A DNA stretch of 64,000 nt. It comes from Riptortus pedestris. Its lineage: Eukaryota > Arthropoda > Insecta > Hemiptera > Alydidae. This document shows, one piece after another, positions 55,590 through 64,000 of the stretch; position 1 is the stretch's first letter; each line of letters opens with the position of its first letter. Location: contig CM032230.1 in assembly GCA_019009955.1 (NCBI GenBank), positions 26,046,501 to 26,110,500 of the forward strand, in the 5' to 3' direction. A program made the position numbers and the translations under genes. Under the pieces are notes generated by a model. It searched no databases and was not told where the DNA came from. It saw only the letters and a program-made list of their open reading frames with translations.

Positions 55590-55675
55590 AAATAGTTGCT
55601 TCCGGCGAGATTTGATTTCGAGATCTTGTGGTTACAAAAAGAATACTCCACCCACTGAGTCAACTTTGAAGTAGG
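55590..55675 (-). other. tRNA-like sequence or SINE head
   Basis: On the minus strand GTTGACTCAGTGGGTGGAG resembles an A box and AAATCAAATCTCGCCGG a degraded B box, 50 bp apart, like a tRNA pseudogene or SINE head. Its anticodon arm does not fold convincingly, so I do not call a functional tRNA. Confidence 0.35.
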
Positions 55676-55889
55676 TGCCTTAGCAAGACCTCAAGACTTT
55701 TAGGCAATCATTAAGATTTTTTTCTAGACGATCGCGTGAGAAGAATTTGAGAGTTCTCTCGCTATATCAGAATTTGTTTTCCATTAGGTACTACACGCTG
55801 AAATTCTTTCGTTCAAATCGGAGGTGGGAAGGACGTGGACTGCCGTTGTACGCCGAAAATGATTATTCCGTTCTAGATAATTAAACGTT

Positions 55890-56090
55890 TCGCACGTTTA
55901 ATATATAGCACGTATATGACACTAAAGATTACATTCGTTAATGGTTGTAATCAAACATGGAATAGGGCGGGGGTGTTAGAAGGAGGGGAATTCGAAAATT
56001 CGAAATATTGCCATTACTAAGAGTCGGATCGAAAAATGTTATGGGGCAAATCTTGTTAAACTAGTGTTGCTCTACAGCCTTTATACTATA
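55890..56090 (+). mobile_element. HINE-like core fragment
   Basis: CATTCGTTAATGGTTGTAAT, GGAATTCGAAAATTCGAAAT and GAGTCGGATCGAAAAATG: family core without termini, directly before the next copy. Confidence 0.6.
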
Positions 56091-56094
56091 CCTT

Positions 56095-56222
56095 TCTAAC
56101 AGATTTCCCTTAAGGGAAATCAGCTATTGAGGTCGTTCTCATGACGCGATTTTCGAAATTTTTCTTCAAATGTCCATTGATCCTACCCGGAAGTTGACGA
56201 ATATGAGGTCTGTTCAAAACTG

Positions 56223-56303
<81 letters not shown>

Positions 56304-56793
56304 TTTGTTTGTTAACGCACTAGCGGTCACAATTTTTGTTTGATCGGTACCAAACTCGATATTTAATCGTTTTATGTAAAAAGTAAGATCAAGTTCGTTA
56401 ATGTCTGAAATCGGACCAGTAGGAGGGGGGGGGGTTAGAGGGAGAATTTAGAGGGGAAATTCTAAATATCTCCGTTATTATGCGTCGGATCGGAAAATTG
56501 TATAAAACCAATCTTATTGCAAATTACATTACTATAAACATTGTTCTATACATTTATTCTCATTCTTGAATATTAACCGAGATATTTGCATTTGCATTGT
56601 GAGTGTGATCGATAAAAGTCGACTGTATTCGGTACTTTCTGACGAAAGCTAGTTCGGCCGTTTCCGTAACTGTTAGTCCCTCGTGAGTTGGTTTAGAGAT
56701 TCGTTACTACTACTGTTATGAGTAGGCAGATTTCTCTATTGTAAAACTTCACGTAGTAGTAGTTTACGCCGCCCCTGCGTGACGGACTTTTAT
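56095..56793 (+). mobile_element. HINE-like element, complete copy
   Basis: From TAACAGATTTCCCTTAAGGG (5' terminus, one change) via TCCATTGATCCTACCCGGAA, a TA tract with two ACACA interruptions (56225-56296), TGTTAACGCACTAGCGGTC, core (GCGTCGGATCGGAAAATTG near 56482) and GTTCGGCCGTTTCCGTAAC near 56651 to the decayed subterminal repeat, hairpin GCCGCCCCTGCGTG and ACGGACTTTTA. About 699 bp. Confidence 0.85.
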
Positions 56794-56804
56794 TATTCTT
56801 AACG

Positions 56805-57160
56805 TGCGATGTGTGAAAGTGGGTGGTTTACTGCAGGCTAAAATCTAAAAAAAAAAAAAGCCAATATCTCGGTTAATATTGAAGATAAAAAAAAAACATT
56901 TACATAACAACATTAATAGAACATTAAATGTGTAATAAAAGTGGTTCTATACAATTTTGTCAATATGACGTATAGTAACGTATATTTCAAATTTTCGAAA
57001 TTACACCATTTAAACCCCCCTCCCTCTAGCCCGCTTTCTGCGAGGAACTTGATCTTTATTTTTCAATAAAACAATATAATATCGAGTTTAGCAACGATTC
57101 AACAAAAGTTGCTACTGCTAGAGCTTTAAAAGACACACACATATAGGGATATATATTTAG

Positions 57161-57218
<58 letters not shown>

Positions 57219-57306
57219 CTAAAACTAGACATTTGGAGATTTTTTAAGAGATCACGTCATGAGTACAACGTCAATAGCTCATAGATGTGAAGGGGAATCT
57301 TCTAAA
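56805..57306 (-). mobile_element. HINE-like element without 3' terminus
   Basis: GGTGGTTTACTGCAGGCTAA near 56821, ATCTCGGTTAATATTGAAGA near 56865, C-rich run near 57015, CTGCTAGAGCTTTAAAAGAC near 57114, a TA tract flanked by GGGGATATAT and ATATATCCCC (57157-57226), a reduced 5' segment and a changed terminus GGGGAATCTTCTAAAA. Confidence 0.7.
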
Positions 57307-57309
57307 ATG

Positions 57310-58490
57310 TGTATTGTGTAATATATGTTTGTGTCTTTTAGATGTTTAATGATTCAGTCTATGTAATCACTGTTATCGGTCAAAAGTTCCTGTAAGTCAC
57401 GTGGAATGTCTAAATTGTCTCTTCGTCGACAGTTAGTCAATATGTGATGTACAGTTAAAGTTTCGTTACAATGTCTACAAATCGGTGTGTCCTTGTTTGT
57501 CATTAAGTATCCGTGGGTCAGCAAGGAATGGCCAATGCGAAGTCGGGTCAGCACAACTTCCTCTCTTCGTGTGCTCCTGTTACTTGATGGCCATTCCTTA
57601 ACTGTTTGTTTTATTTGTCTTAGTTTATTGTCGTTTGTGTTATCCCAAGATTGCTGCCACTGTTGTTGTAGTTCCTTAATGCATTCGGCTAGTACGTCTT
57701 GGTGGTCTGTACAGTTTATCTCAATGTCTGGTTTTTCTACAGTACACTTGGCTAATCCGCCGATGTCTGTACTTCCCTTGATGTTTGTATGCCCGGGTAA
57801 CCATAAAAGACTAATGTGTATGTTACTAGAGTTTAGTCGGTGAAAATGGTCAAAACATTTTGATAGCCAAATGATTTGTCGAGTAAATGTTGTTGAGTGT
57901 ATGTAGTGAGCTTAATGAATCTGTGCACAGTACTATTTCACTTTGGCAGCTTTGGGCTCTTGACAAGGCTAATAGGATGGCCTGAAGCTCAGCTGTATAA
58001 GAGCTAGATACAGGCGTCAATTTTAGTTGGTAATTATTGGACCAACTATCGCAGCAGAACCTGTACCACTTGCTGTCTTAGAGCCATCAGTATAAGCAAA
58101 GACACTATTAGCTTTGTCACCCAATACTGACCTAAAATAAGCACTGTATATGTGTTGTGAGGTTGGGTTGGATTTTTTGAAGTTGCCTAAAGATGTGTCT
58201 ATTGTAAAATTTTGAATACGCCAAGGTGGATATGGTAGTAACTGGAGAGTGAATATGTCCGTGTTTGCTAATGGTATTTGTGCAGTGTAAAATGTATATC
58301 TTATGGAAAGTGGTCTCGGTCTAGTTGGGTAAACCAAATATTTATTATAATCTGTATTATTTAGGATTGACGTTGAGCATGGTGAATTTAAGAATTTAGA
58401 TCGTAGGACATATTTTATAGATAATGTCTTCCTCCTGTGATCTAAGGGTGGTTCACCAGACTCCACATAAATGCTATTTACCGGACTGAA
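57310..58490 (-). pseudogene. LINE relic with RNase H domain, frameshifted
   Basis: The minus strand encodes, in three frames joined by two shifts (near 58022 and 57903): SPVNSIYVESGEPPLDHRR (the segment just before RNase H), then AYTDGSKTASGTGSAA with the first catalytic Asp, SYTAELQAILLALSRAQ with the catalytic Glu, LCTDSLSSL with the second Asp, LLWLPGHTNIKG and the STDIGGLAK end, then LTRLRIGHSLLTHGYLM and the C-terminal CRHCNETLTVHHILTNC. The order fits I/LOA/R1/Jockey-type LINEs with an RNase H domain. An in-frame stop (58497-58499) and the frameshifts make it a dead, 5'-truncated copy. The 118-codon plus frame at 57487-57843 is a shadow. Confidence 0.85.
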
Positions 58491-58499
58491 ACTTTTCTA

Positions 58500-58606
58500 C
58501 TCATCAGAGTTTTATTTGGAAATAGAGAATACATGTTGCGATGTGTAGTGTACCACTCGCACGTTGATTATCTGATTAGCTTACACAGCCCCTTCCTGGT
58601 GGCTTT
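58500..58606 (+). mobile_element. HINE-like 3' end, diverged
   Basis: GTGTAGTGTACCACTCGCAC, GATTATCTGATTAGCTTA, hairpin region CACAGCCCCTTCCTG and GTGGCTTTTTA: the CACACT subfamily end with several changes. Confidence 0.55.
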
Positions 58607-59006
58607 TTATAGTATCGTGCAGGAGAGAAAATACTTTGACCATTTTGAACGGCCTCTAGTACGAAAAAATACTGATGCCAGTTCGTCGTTTAGCGAATTT
58701 TAACCAACTGCGTTGGTGTTTTAATTTCATATCCCAGACCGTTTTGTCCCAAAATGTAATATTCTCTCTGTGTATTAATTTACTTTTCTCTGTTGTGCTG
58801 CCTCCCGAGGGAATTTAAACCAATATTAAATGGGAGGCTGAGCGGAAAGAGTGTTGACGAATAAAAATGAAAAAAAAAATGCAATATGGAAGGCATGTAC
58901 CGCTTTACAATAGTTGATTAGTCATTTTTCATTTTAAATTAATTTTTAAGTAGTATTTCGGGTAGAGTTTCTCCTTCCAATCAAGCTTAACCCAATTACA
59001 CTTATA
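58607..59006. other. No recognised feature
   Basis: AT-rich spacer without termini or frames. Confidence 0.5.
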
Positions 59007-59116
59007 TTTTTAGCATATTTCCCTTATCGCAAATTCAGCTATTGAGGTTGTACTCATGACGTGTTGGAATTACTTCAAATGTCTATTGATCCTACCCAGG
59101 TGATAACGAACAGGTA
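59007..59116 (+). mobile_element. HINE-like 5' end
   Basis: TTTTTAGCATATTTCCCTTA, TTCAGCTATTGAGGTTGTAC, TGTCTATTGATCCTACCCAG, GATAACGAA. It breaks off where the TA core should start. Confidence 0.65.
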
Positions 59117-59669
59117 ATTATCGATTATTGGGAGGGCACCCATTCAAAGGCGATTATTAAATCATAATATAAAGAAAATCACTTTATTATTTAAAATAAC
59201 ACTTCTAGTATTTATAAATGACAAAATGACAAAGGGAGGTCACTCATTATTTACAGATAAAATATTTCCTGGTTCAATACCGCTTATCGCTATTCGCTGT
59301 TGTTGCTATAGACTGTTCATACTTGACTCGGTTATCTTAGTCATTCTGTTTATTTTGTTATCAGAAAATGAGTGATCTTTTTTAACACCAGTTGGTGATC
59401 GTTTATTATTACACCACTCGTATAGATAGGTACCTTGAAGAGTTCATGTGGCAGACGACCGCTTTATGCAGGTACTCCGCGACATCGTCCGATTTTGGGA
59501 TAACTCTAATTTATAATTACACTTTTGTCATTCATTTTCTCAAGCAAATAAATTCTAGAGTGTTATTTTAAATAAGAAAGTGTTTTTTTTTGTTTTTTTT
59601 AAATATGTTTTAATTACCGTCTTTAAATGGGTGGCCTCCTGATAATCGATAAGTACCGACGAAAATAGC

Positions 59670-59688
<19 letters not shown>
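59117..59688. other. No recognised feature
   Basis: ATTATCGATTATTGGGAGG near 59117 and its near-inverse CCTCCTGATAATCGATAAGT near 59635 may be the ends of a ~540-bp inverted-repeat element (GGGAGGGCACCCATT / ATGGGTGGCCTCCT). No coding sequence is seen. Confidence 0.4.
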
Positions 59689-59733
<45 letters not shown>

Positions 59734-60003
59734 GGTTAATGTTCTTCTTGTTAATATGATATGAGTAGGAGTCCAAAATCCATATTAATATTTATGATAA
59801 AGAAAATGGGCACATATTAACATTAATAGAACATTAAATTTACAATAAGAATAGTTTTATACAAATTTTGGATCCGACATATAACAACGGAGATATTTCG
59901 AATTTTCGAAATTCTCCCCCTTAAAGTCCCCTCCCAGTGGTTCGATTACATCCGTTAACTTGATCTCTCCTTTTACATAAAACGATTATATATCGAGTAT
60001 GAG

Positions 60004-60047
<44 letters not shown>

Positions 60048-60168
60048 TATTGAACGGACTTCATTTACGTCATCTACTAGCTAGGATCGATGGACATTTG
60101 ACGACATTTTTCGAAAATCTCCTCATGGCCTTAATAGCTGATTTACGTTAAGGGAAATCTGCTAAAAT
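59689..60168 (-). mobile_element. HINE-like element with two TA tracts
   Basis: TA tract (59690-59728), ATATGAGTAGGAGTCC, core (GATCCGACATATAACAACGG near 59871), second TA tract (60007-60043), GAACGGACTTCATTTACGTC, GGATCGATGGACATTTGACG and GTTAAGGGAAATCTGCTAAAA. The 3' hairpin is missing. Confidence 0.72.
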
Positions 60169-60325
60169 GGGATTACTTCTCGCATAAATTAATCCAATCT
60201 TTATATTATAAACTATTAAACATTTAACCCGTCAACGATCGGTTAAGCAATGAGTTATGTATACAGTTTTCCATTATCATTATGATTTTTCCTTTACCAT
60301 GAATTTATCTTCAGAATGCTATTAT

Positions 60326-60366
<41 letters not shown>

Positions 60367-60422
60367 TTGTAGGTATGATCTATTTTTATTCATATTCTTG
60401 ATGATTTGATTGTTTCTTTCAG
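60169..60422. other. AT-rich DNA leading into a splice-acceptor-like tract
   Basis: A TA tract at 60329-60361 is followed by GATTTGATTGTTTCTTTCAG, a good branch/polypyrimidine/AG arrangement ending at 60422. Confidence 0.5.
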
Positions 60423-60480
60423 ATCTGCCGAGGAGCCGAGGTCCCACTGAGTCCTGGGATATGCCGTGTCATCACTAAAG
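60423..60480 (+). CDS. Candidate 58-bp internal coding exon, product unknown
   Basis: TTGTTTCTTTCAG precedes and AAAG|GTAACTGACT follows, so both splice signals are strong, and the enclosed 58 bp are about 57% GC in a region of about 30%. Only one frame is open: ICRGAEVPLSPGICRVITK, followed by one base (phase 0 in, phase 1 out). The other two frames contain stops. I do not recognise the peptide. No partner exon was found in the window, consistent with very long introns filled with transposons. A chance match or an untranslated exon remains possible. Confidence 0.4.
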
Positions 60481-60781
60481 GTAACTGACTCATCCCTTCT
60501 TTATCAAATTCACTTTTTATCTCCTTCAATCTATTTCTTCATCTCTCTCGCTTCATGCTCTCCATTCGTAGCAGCTTTTTTTTTTAATTTTTCCCTTTTT
60601 AATGTTTTTATTTTACTTAGCGGAAAATGTACTACATTATTCAGAAAATGAATGAGGCCGTTGTGTATGTACTGTTCTACTAATATATTACAACAGGTAT
60701 TTCTTCAATGCCTCTGGACTCGTTTAACTAAATCATTTAGAGTGGCTGATATATAGCACCATTTATGTTGAGTGAGGGAGG
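60481..60781. other. Sequence behind the candidate exon, otherwise featureless
   Basis: Pyrimidine-rich to about 60620; no further exon seen. Confidence 0.45.
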
Positions 60782-60985
60782 AGTTCAGGTTAGCCATGCT
60801 AGTTAAGGCGTTGGTTCTATTCCCATTTCGTAAAGCTATAGTCATGAGTTCGATTATCGCCCTGGTAAGAACTCATTAAATAAAATCCTTAGTCCCAGAG
60901 GTAGAAAGAATGGTAACCTATAGATAACCCGTTCCTATTAGGCGAAGTAACACAAAGTGGATGCTAAAATAGTTATTTATTAGCG
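60782..60985 (+). mobile_element. tRNA-derived SINE, diverged
   Basis: GAGTTCAGGTTAGCCATGCT and AAGGCG (A-box region), GAGTTCGATTATCGCCCTGG (mutated B box near 60847), CATTAAATAAAATCCTTAG and GATAACCCGTTCCTATTAG. The tail is not a clean A-rich repeat and no target duplication is evident. Confidence 0.78.
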
Positions 60986-61971
60986 TCCACTTTCGATTTA
61001 TATTTTGAGTAGAAGCTATCAGACGTTAATTTGATAAAGTATTTGAAATATTGAGTATGGTAAAAATTTAAAAAAAAATGTTGTTCACCAGAAGACCAGA
61101 ACATTTACAAAAAAATATATATGTTAATTGTGAGTAGTTCGGCTATCTGCTCCAGCCGTTTGAATTTTCATTGGTTTGCGAATTTTCAATAGTTATGCGT
61201 CCATCTTCGTCAGACGGTTATTTGTATGAATAGCTATTTCATTAAATCATTACAAATTAGAATTCTCACATGGCTTATGTTGAACCTTGTGATAGTTGAC
61301 TCACAAATATAAAACACTATATCTTTTTGAGAGATTAAGCAAAAAGGAGGCGGACAGACGCACCAATTTTCAATTATAATGCTATTAGAATGGTTTAAAT
61401 AATTGATCCCTTCCGAATTTAAATATAAAATAAGACAAACCTTAAAATTTGATTTATATAGATTATAATTTTTGTAGAATACTGAGTGTATTGAGTAAAA
61501 TAATTAGGAGCTCATGAGTAATTCATCAAATCAGGGAACATCCACGTTGTAGAAGTTGGCTAAGTTGAAATTTCTCTTTGATATGCACATCTATAATTGG
61601 GCAGCCAGCTCTGAAATACATATGCAAGGTGAAGTTATACCGTTCAGATTTGAATAAGCATTAGTTAGTAACCTGATTAAATTATGATTACATATGCTTA
61701 CCTCTTCCAAATGCTTAAATACTTATGCATTCTCAGGAAGGTCTCCATTGGCACGTACGACAAACGCAGAATTATGTTGGTTTTCCAGAAGATCCATAAC
61801 GTAACTTGCTAATTCATACCACGAAGCATAACAACTTATGGTAGAACAATGGCGTGATTAAATTTGGCATTTAATATACAAAAAAATAAAATGCTAACAG
61901 TTCTGCCATATAAAGGAAGACAGATCTGATTATGTGTTGATAAATAATAATGATTTATTCCAAGAGCGTTA
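60986..61971. other. No recognised feature
   Basis: About 1 kb of AT-rich, unique-looking DNA without frames or repeat ends. Confidence 0.5.
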
Positions 61972-62190
61972 ATACAAAAGTCCTGCGTACAATAAGCTGG
62001 TATAACACACATCTCATTCTTTATTTCTTTCTAAAAAAAACAAAAAAAAAACGATTAGATAAGGGTTGTAGGGGAGGGAGGGTTATTGAAAGCTGAAAAC
62101 AAGAAATAACTCGCTTATTACTTGAGTTACAAAAAAAATGTATATGACGACAATTGTATAGCAGAAAAATATTAAAACGTAATAACGCTC
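61972..62190 (-). mobile_element. HINE-like fragments, 3' subfamily end
   Basis: CAAAAGTCCTGCGTACAATA, GGTATAACACACATCTCATT and GAAAGCTGAAAACAAGAAAT: a decayed 3' end with the CACACT subfamily segment. Confidence 0.5.
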
Positions 62191-62420
62191 CAAATAAAAA
62201 ATATCGGTAGGGTACCTTTAAGCGTTTCGTGTAAAACTGAAGATCAAGTTCGTTAATAGCTCAAATTGGACCAGAGTGAGGGGTACTTAAAAGCTGATTG
62301 AAAAATAGTATACAACTTATCTTGTTGCAAATTTAATTTTCTTTAAATTTTGTTCTATAAATTATTTCATTATCTAGATATTAACCGAGACATTTTCAGT
62401 TTTTTTTTATTTTCTGCCTC
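62191..62420 (+). mobile_element. HINE-like core fragment
   Basis: TTCGTTAATAGCTCAAATTG near 62249, CTTGTTGCAAATTTAATTTT, ATTAACCGAGACATTTTCAG near 62380; termini missing. Confidence 0.6.
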
Positions 62421-62524
62421 CCACTTTGGTGGTTACATTTTTCTTTCTTAACTAGACGTATGCAAATATGTCGTCGGTGTCGTCACCGATTTACGTTCCT
62501 GCCTTGGAAATGTTTATTTGATCT

Positions 62525-63175
62525 TTTTAGCAGATGCCCCTTAAGGGGGAGAATTTTGAAAATTCGAAGTATCTCTGTTACTATATGTCGGTTTGAAAAA
62601 GTTTATAGGATGAATCTTATTGAAAATTAAATGTACTATAAATATTGTTTTATACATTTAATCTTTATCTTGAATAGAAACCCATATATTTGTGTTTTTC
62701 AGTTTTCAGCCTTCAGCAAAGTACTCATGTTACAAAAACAAAACTCTGTTCTATAATAAACCACTTCATTCGAAGCTTAAATACCAAATATTGTTTTCAA
62801 AGGATCTTTATTATACGAAATACATGCAAATATGTTCTGGTGTCTTTAGTTTTTGGACTAATAAAATTTGATTGGTAGAGGTAAAAATTATGCTGATCCA
62901 TTATAAAATACAGTACTAGATATAGTAAGTAGTTTTCAATAAAATAATATGATATATTCTGATATATTTCAGTAATTGTTTTGCTTTCTGGTGAAAGGTT
63001 TGTAGACCTGTTTGTTTAAATTTCACGCGCTTCCTGTCGGGAAATTATTATAATTTACTGAAAGATTTCTTATTACCGAATGTATTTATTTCACGGTGGT
63101 GTCGTGTTATCTATTTTTAGACATCACGAGGGAAATCTTCTTAGTTTACGCAGCCCCTGCGTGACGGTCTTTTTA
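62525..63175 (+). mobile_element. HINE-like element, long subfamily, both ends
   Basis: TTTTTAGCAGATGCCCCTTA starts the copy, which jumps directly to the core (GGGGGAGAATTTTGAAAATT) and so lacks the TA segment. CTTCATTCGAAGCTTAAATA, ATAAAATTTGATTGGTAGAG, GGTGGTGTCGTGTTATC, GGGAAATCTTCTTAG, hairpin ACGCAGCCCCTGCGT and GACGGTCTTTTTA (63175) follow. It is the reference for the copy interrupted at 27514. Confidence 0.8.
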
Positions 63176-64000
63176 TACCCAATATTTAACGGTTTTTCTA
63201 ACATTCAATATCATATCCATGACTGCAGGTTGCCTACTGGGGGTATATGAATTTAAATCTAAATTATTGCGAAAATAGAATATCTTGTTTATTGAGAACT
63301 CATAAGAAACTATAGTTTTTTATCAGCAACCATGAACCTTGTCAGTTTTCTTTGTCATAGCGTTTTCAAGGCTTATGTGCCATCTTCAGTGCCACTTGTT
63401 TTCCTGAGCTGACTCCTGTATTCTCCACCAACCAGCCATATTATGGATGTGAATTATAGTTTATTAAACTAACTCATATTCAATAAAATAGATAAAAAAT
63501 CTTTTAATTGCGGTATAAAAAAAAACTGATGACAGCTGTTAGTGTGGAGATTAGATATAAACCCTAATACTAATAATAAGTGTGATTTTGGAAACAACTA
63601 AAAAGTTGAAAGGCAAGTGGTTCATATTGATTATCAACTCCTTTGTGCAGTTTTAATTAGGAACGCTGTGTGAAGGTCCTTGAAAGAAGACTACTATTAC
63701 AAACGTGTATGAGTAACACGCTACTCACCAACCTGTTTGTCAAGCAACCTAATACCCCTTCATTTATCGAATAAACTTTTCTTCCCAACTTCAGCTGAAT
63801 ACGACTTCAGGCAGAGAGAACTATTTGTAAATTAATCTTTGACAAATTCGATAAGCCAAGTATTATTTAATGAGCAAACTACTTTTAACTACAATGAATT
63901 TACACTCCTTGTAATTTTGCAACCGGTAATGAAACCAGCGAGGAAAATGTTTCAAGAATAAAACTTAAATTAAGAAGATAACCTTATGACTTCGCAAGTC
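63176..64000. other. Mostly featureless; hammerhead-like motif at 63362-63390
   Basis: Read on the minus strand 63362-63390 gives CTGAAGATGGC, six bases, GCC, then TTGAAAACG, which resembles a hammerhead core with a 3-4 bp stem II. No arm sequence or coding region of a Penelope-like element was recognised around it. The rest is AT-rich DNA without features. Confidence 0.35.

Noticed and set aside
57487..57843. 118-codon plus-strand frame
   Set aside because: It lies antisense to the RNase H and C-terminal region of the LINE relic.

Overview
This 64-kb window is AT-rich eukaryotic nuclear DNA and is almost entirely transposon-derived. No complete host gene is visible. The element mix (Helitrons, Helentron-type short elements, a tRNA-derived SINE, hAT, PIF/Harbinger and Tc/mariner-like pieces, LINE relics with RNase H) and the Helitron termini fit an arthropod, most likely an insect. 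I cannot name the species. With no exon chain visible the window is either intergenic or the inside of long introns; one 58-bp GC-rich candidate exon at 60423-60480 (+) favours an intron.

The dominant component is one family of short (about 600-790 bp) non-autonomous elements, called HINE-like here (Helentron-associated, comparable in layout to Drosophila DINE-1). Oriented 5' to 3' a copy has: a T-run; the terminal motif AGCAGATTTCCC followed by its own palindromic continuation; a fixed internal segment; a (TA)n microsatellite; a second fixed segment with a C-rich stretch; an inverted copy GGGAAATCTGCT; a hairpin of the type ACGCAGCCCCTGCGT; and the end GACGGACT followed by T's. I see about 50 full or partial copies on both strands, some in tandem and many serving as targets for other elements.

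Helitrons with hairpin + CTAG 3' ends (three families: 1510-2951, 4977-6690, 9111-10727, 15520-16340, 29946-30900) often sit inside the (TA)n core of a HINE copy and carry tandem units of about 298 bp. A tRNA-derived SINE occurs nine times, two copies with clear target-site duplications. Other elements: a complete 1253-bp hAT-type non-autonomous element (31345-32597) with an 8-bp duplication; a 257-bp MITE with 37-bp perfect inverted repeats and TA flanks (45453-45709); a decayed PIF/Harbinger element (27514-28616) nested in a HINE copy; and three LINE relics on the minus strand (37820-38162; 42452-42540 plus 43325-43545; 57310-58490).

Signals these families do not explain: a GC-rich, strongly hairpin-forming 239-bp block flanked by 11-bp direct repeats (11878-12138); the 58-bp candidate exon; hammerhead-core-like motifs at five places; a 423-bp inverted-repeat element at 22927-23349; and several minisatellites. 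The genes do not work together as a system: this is a layered record of transposition. Nearly all open frames in the window are chance products of repeats.
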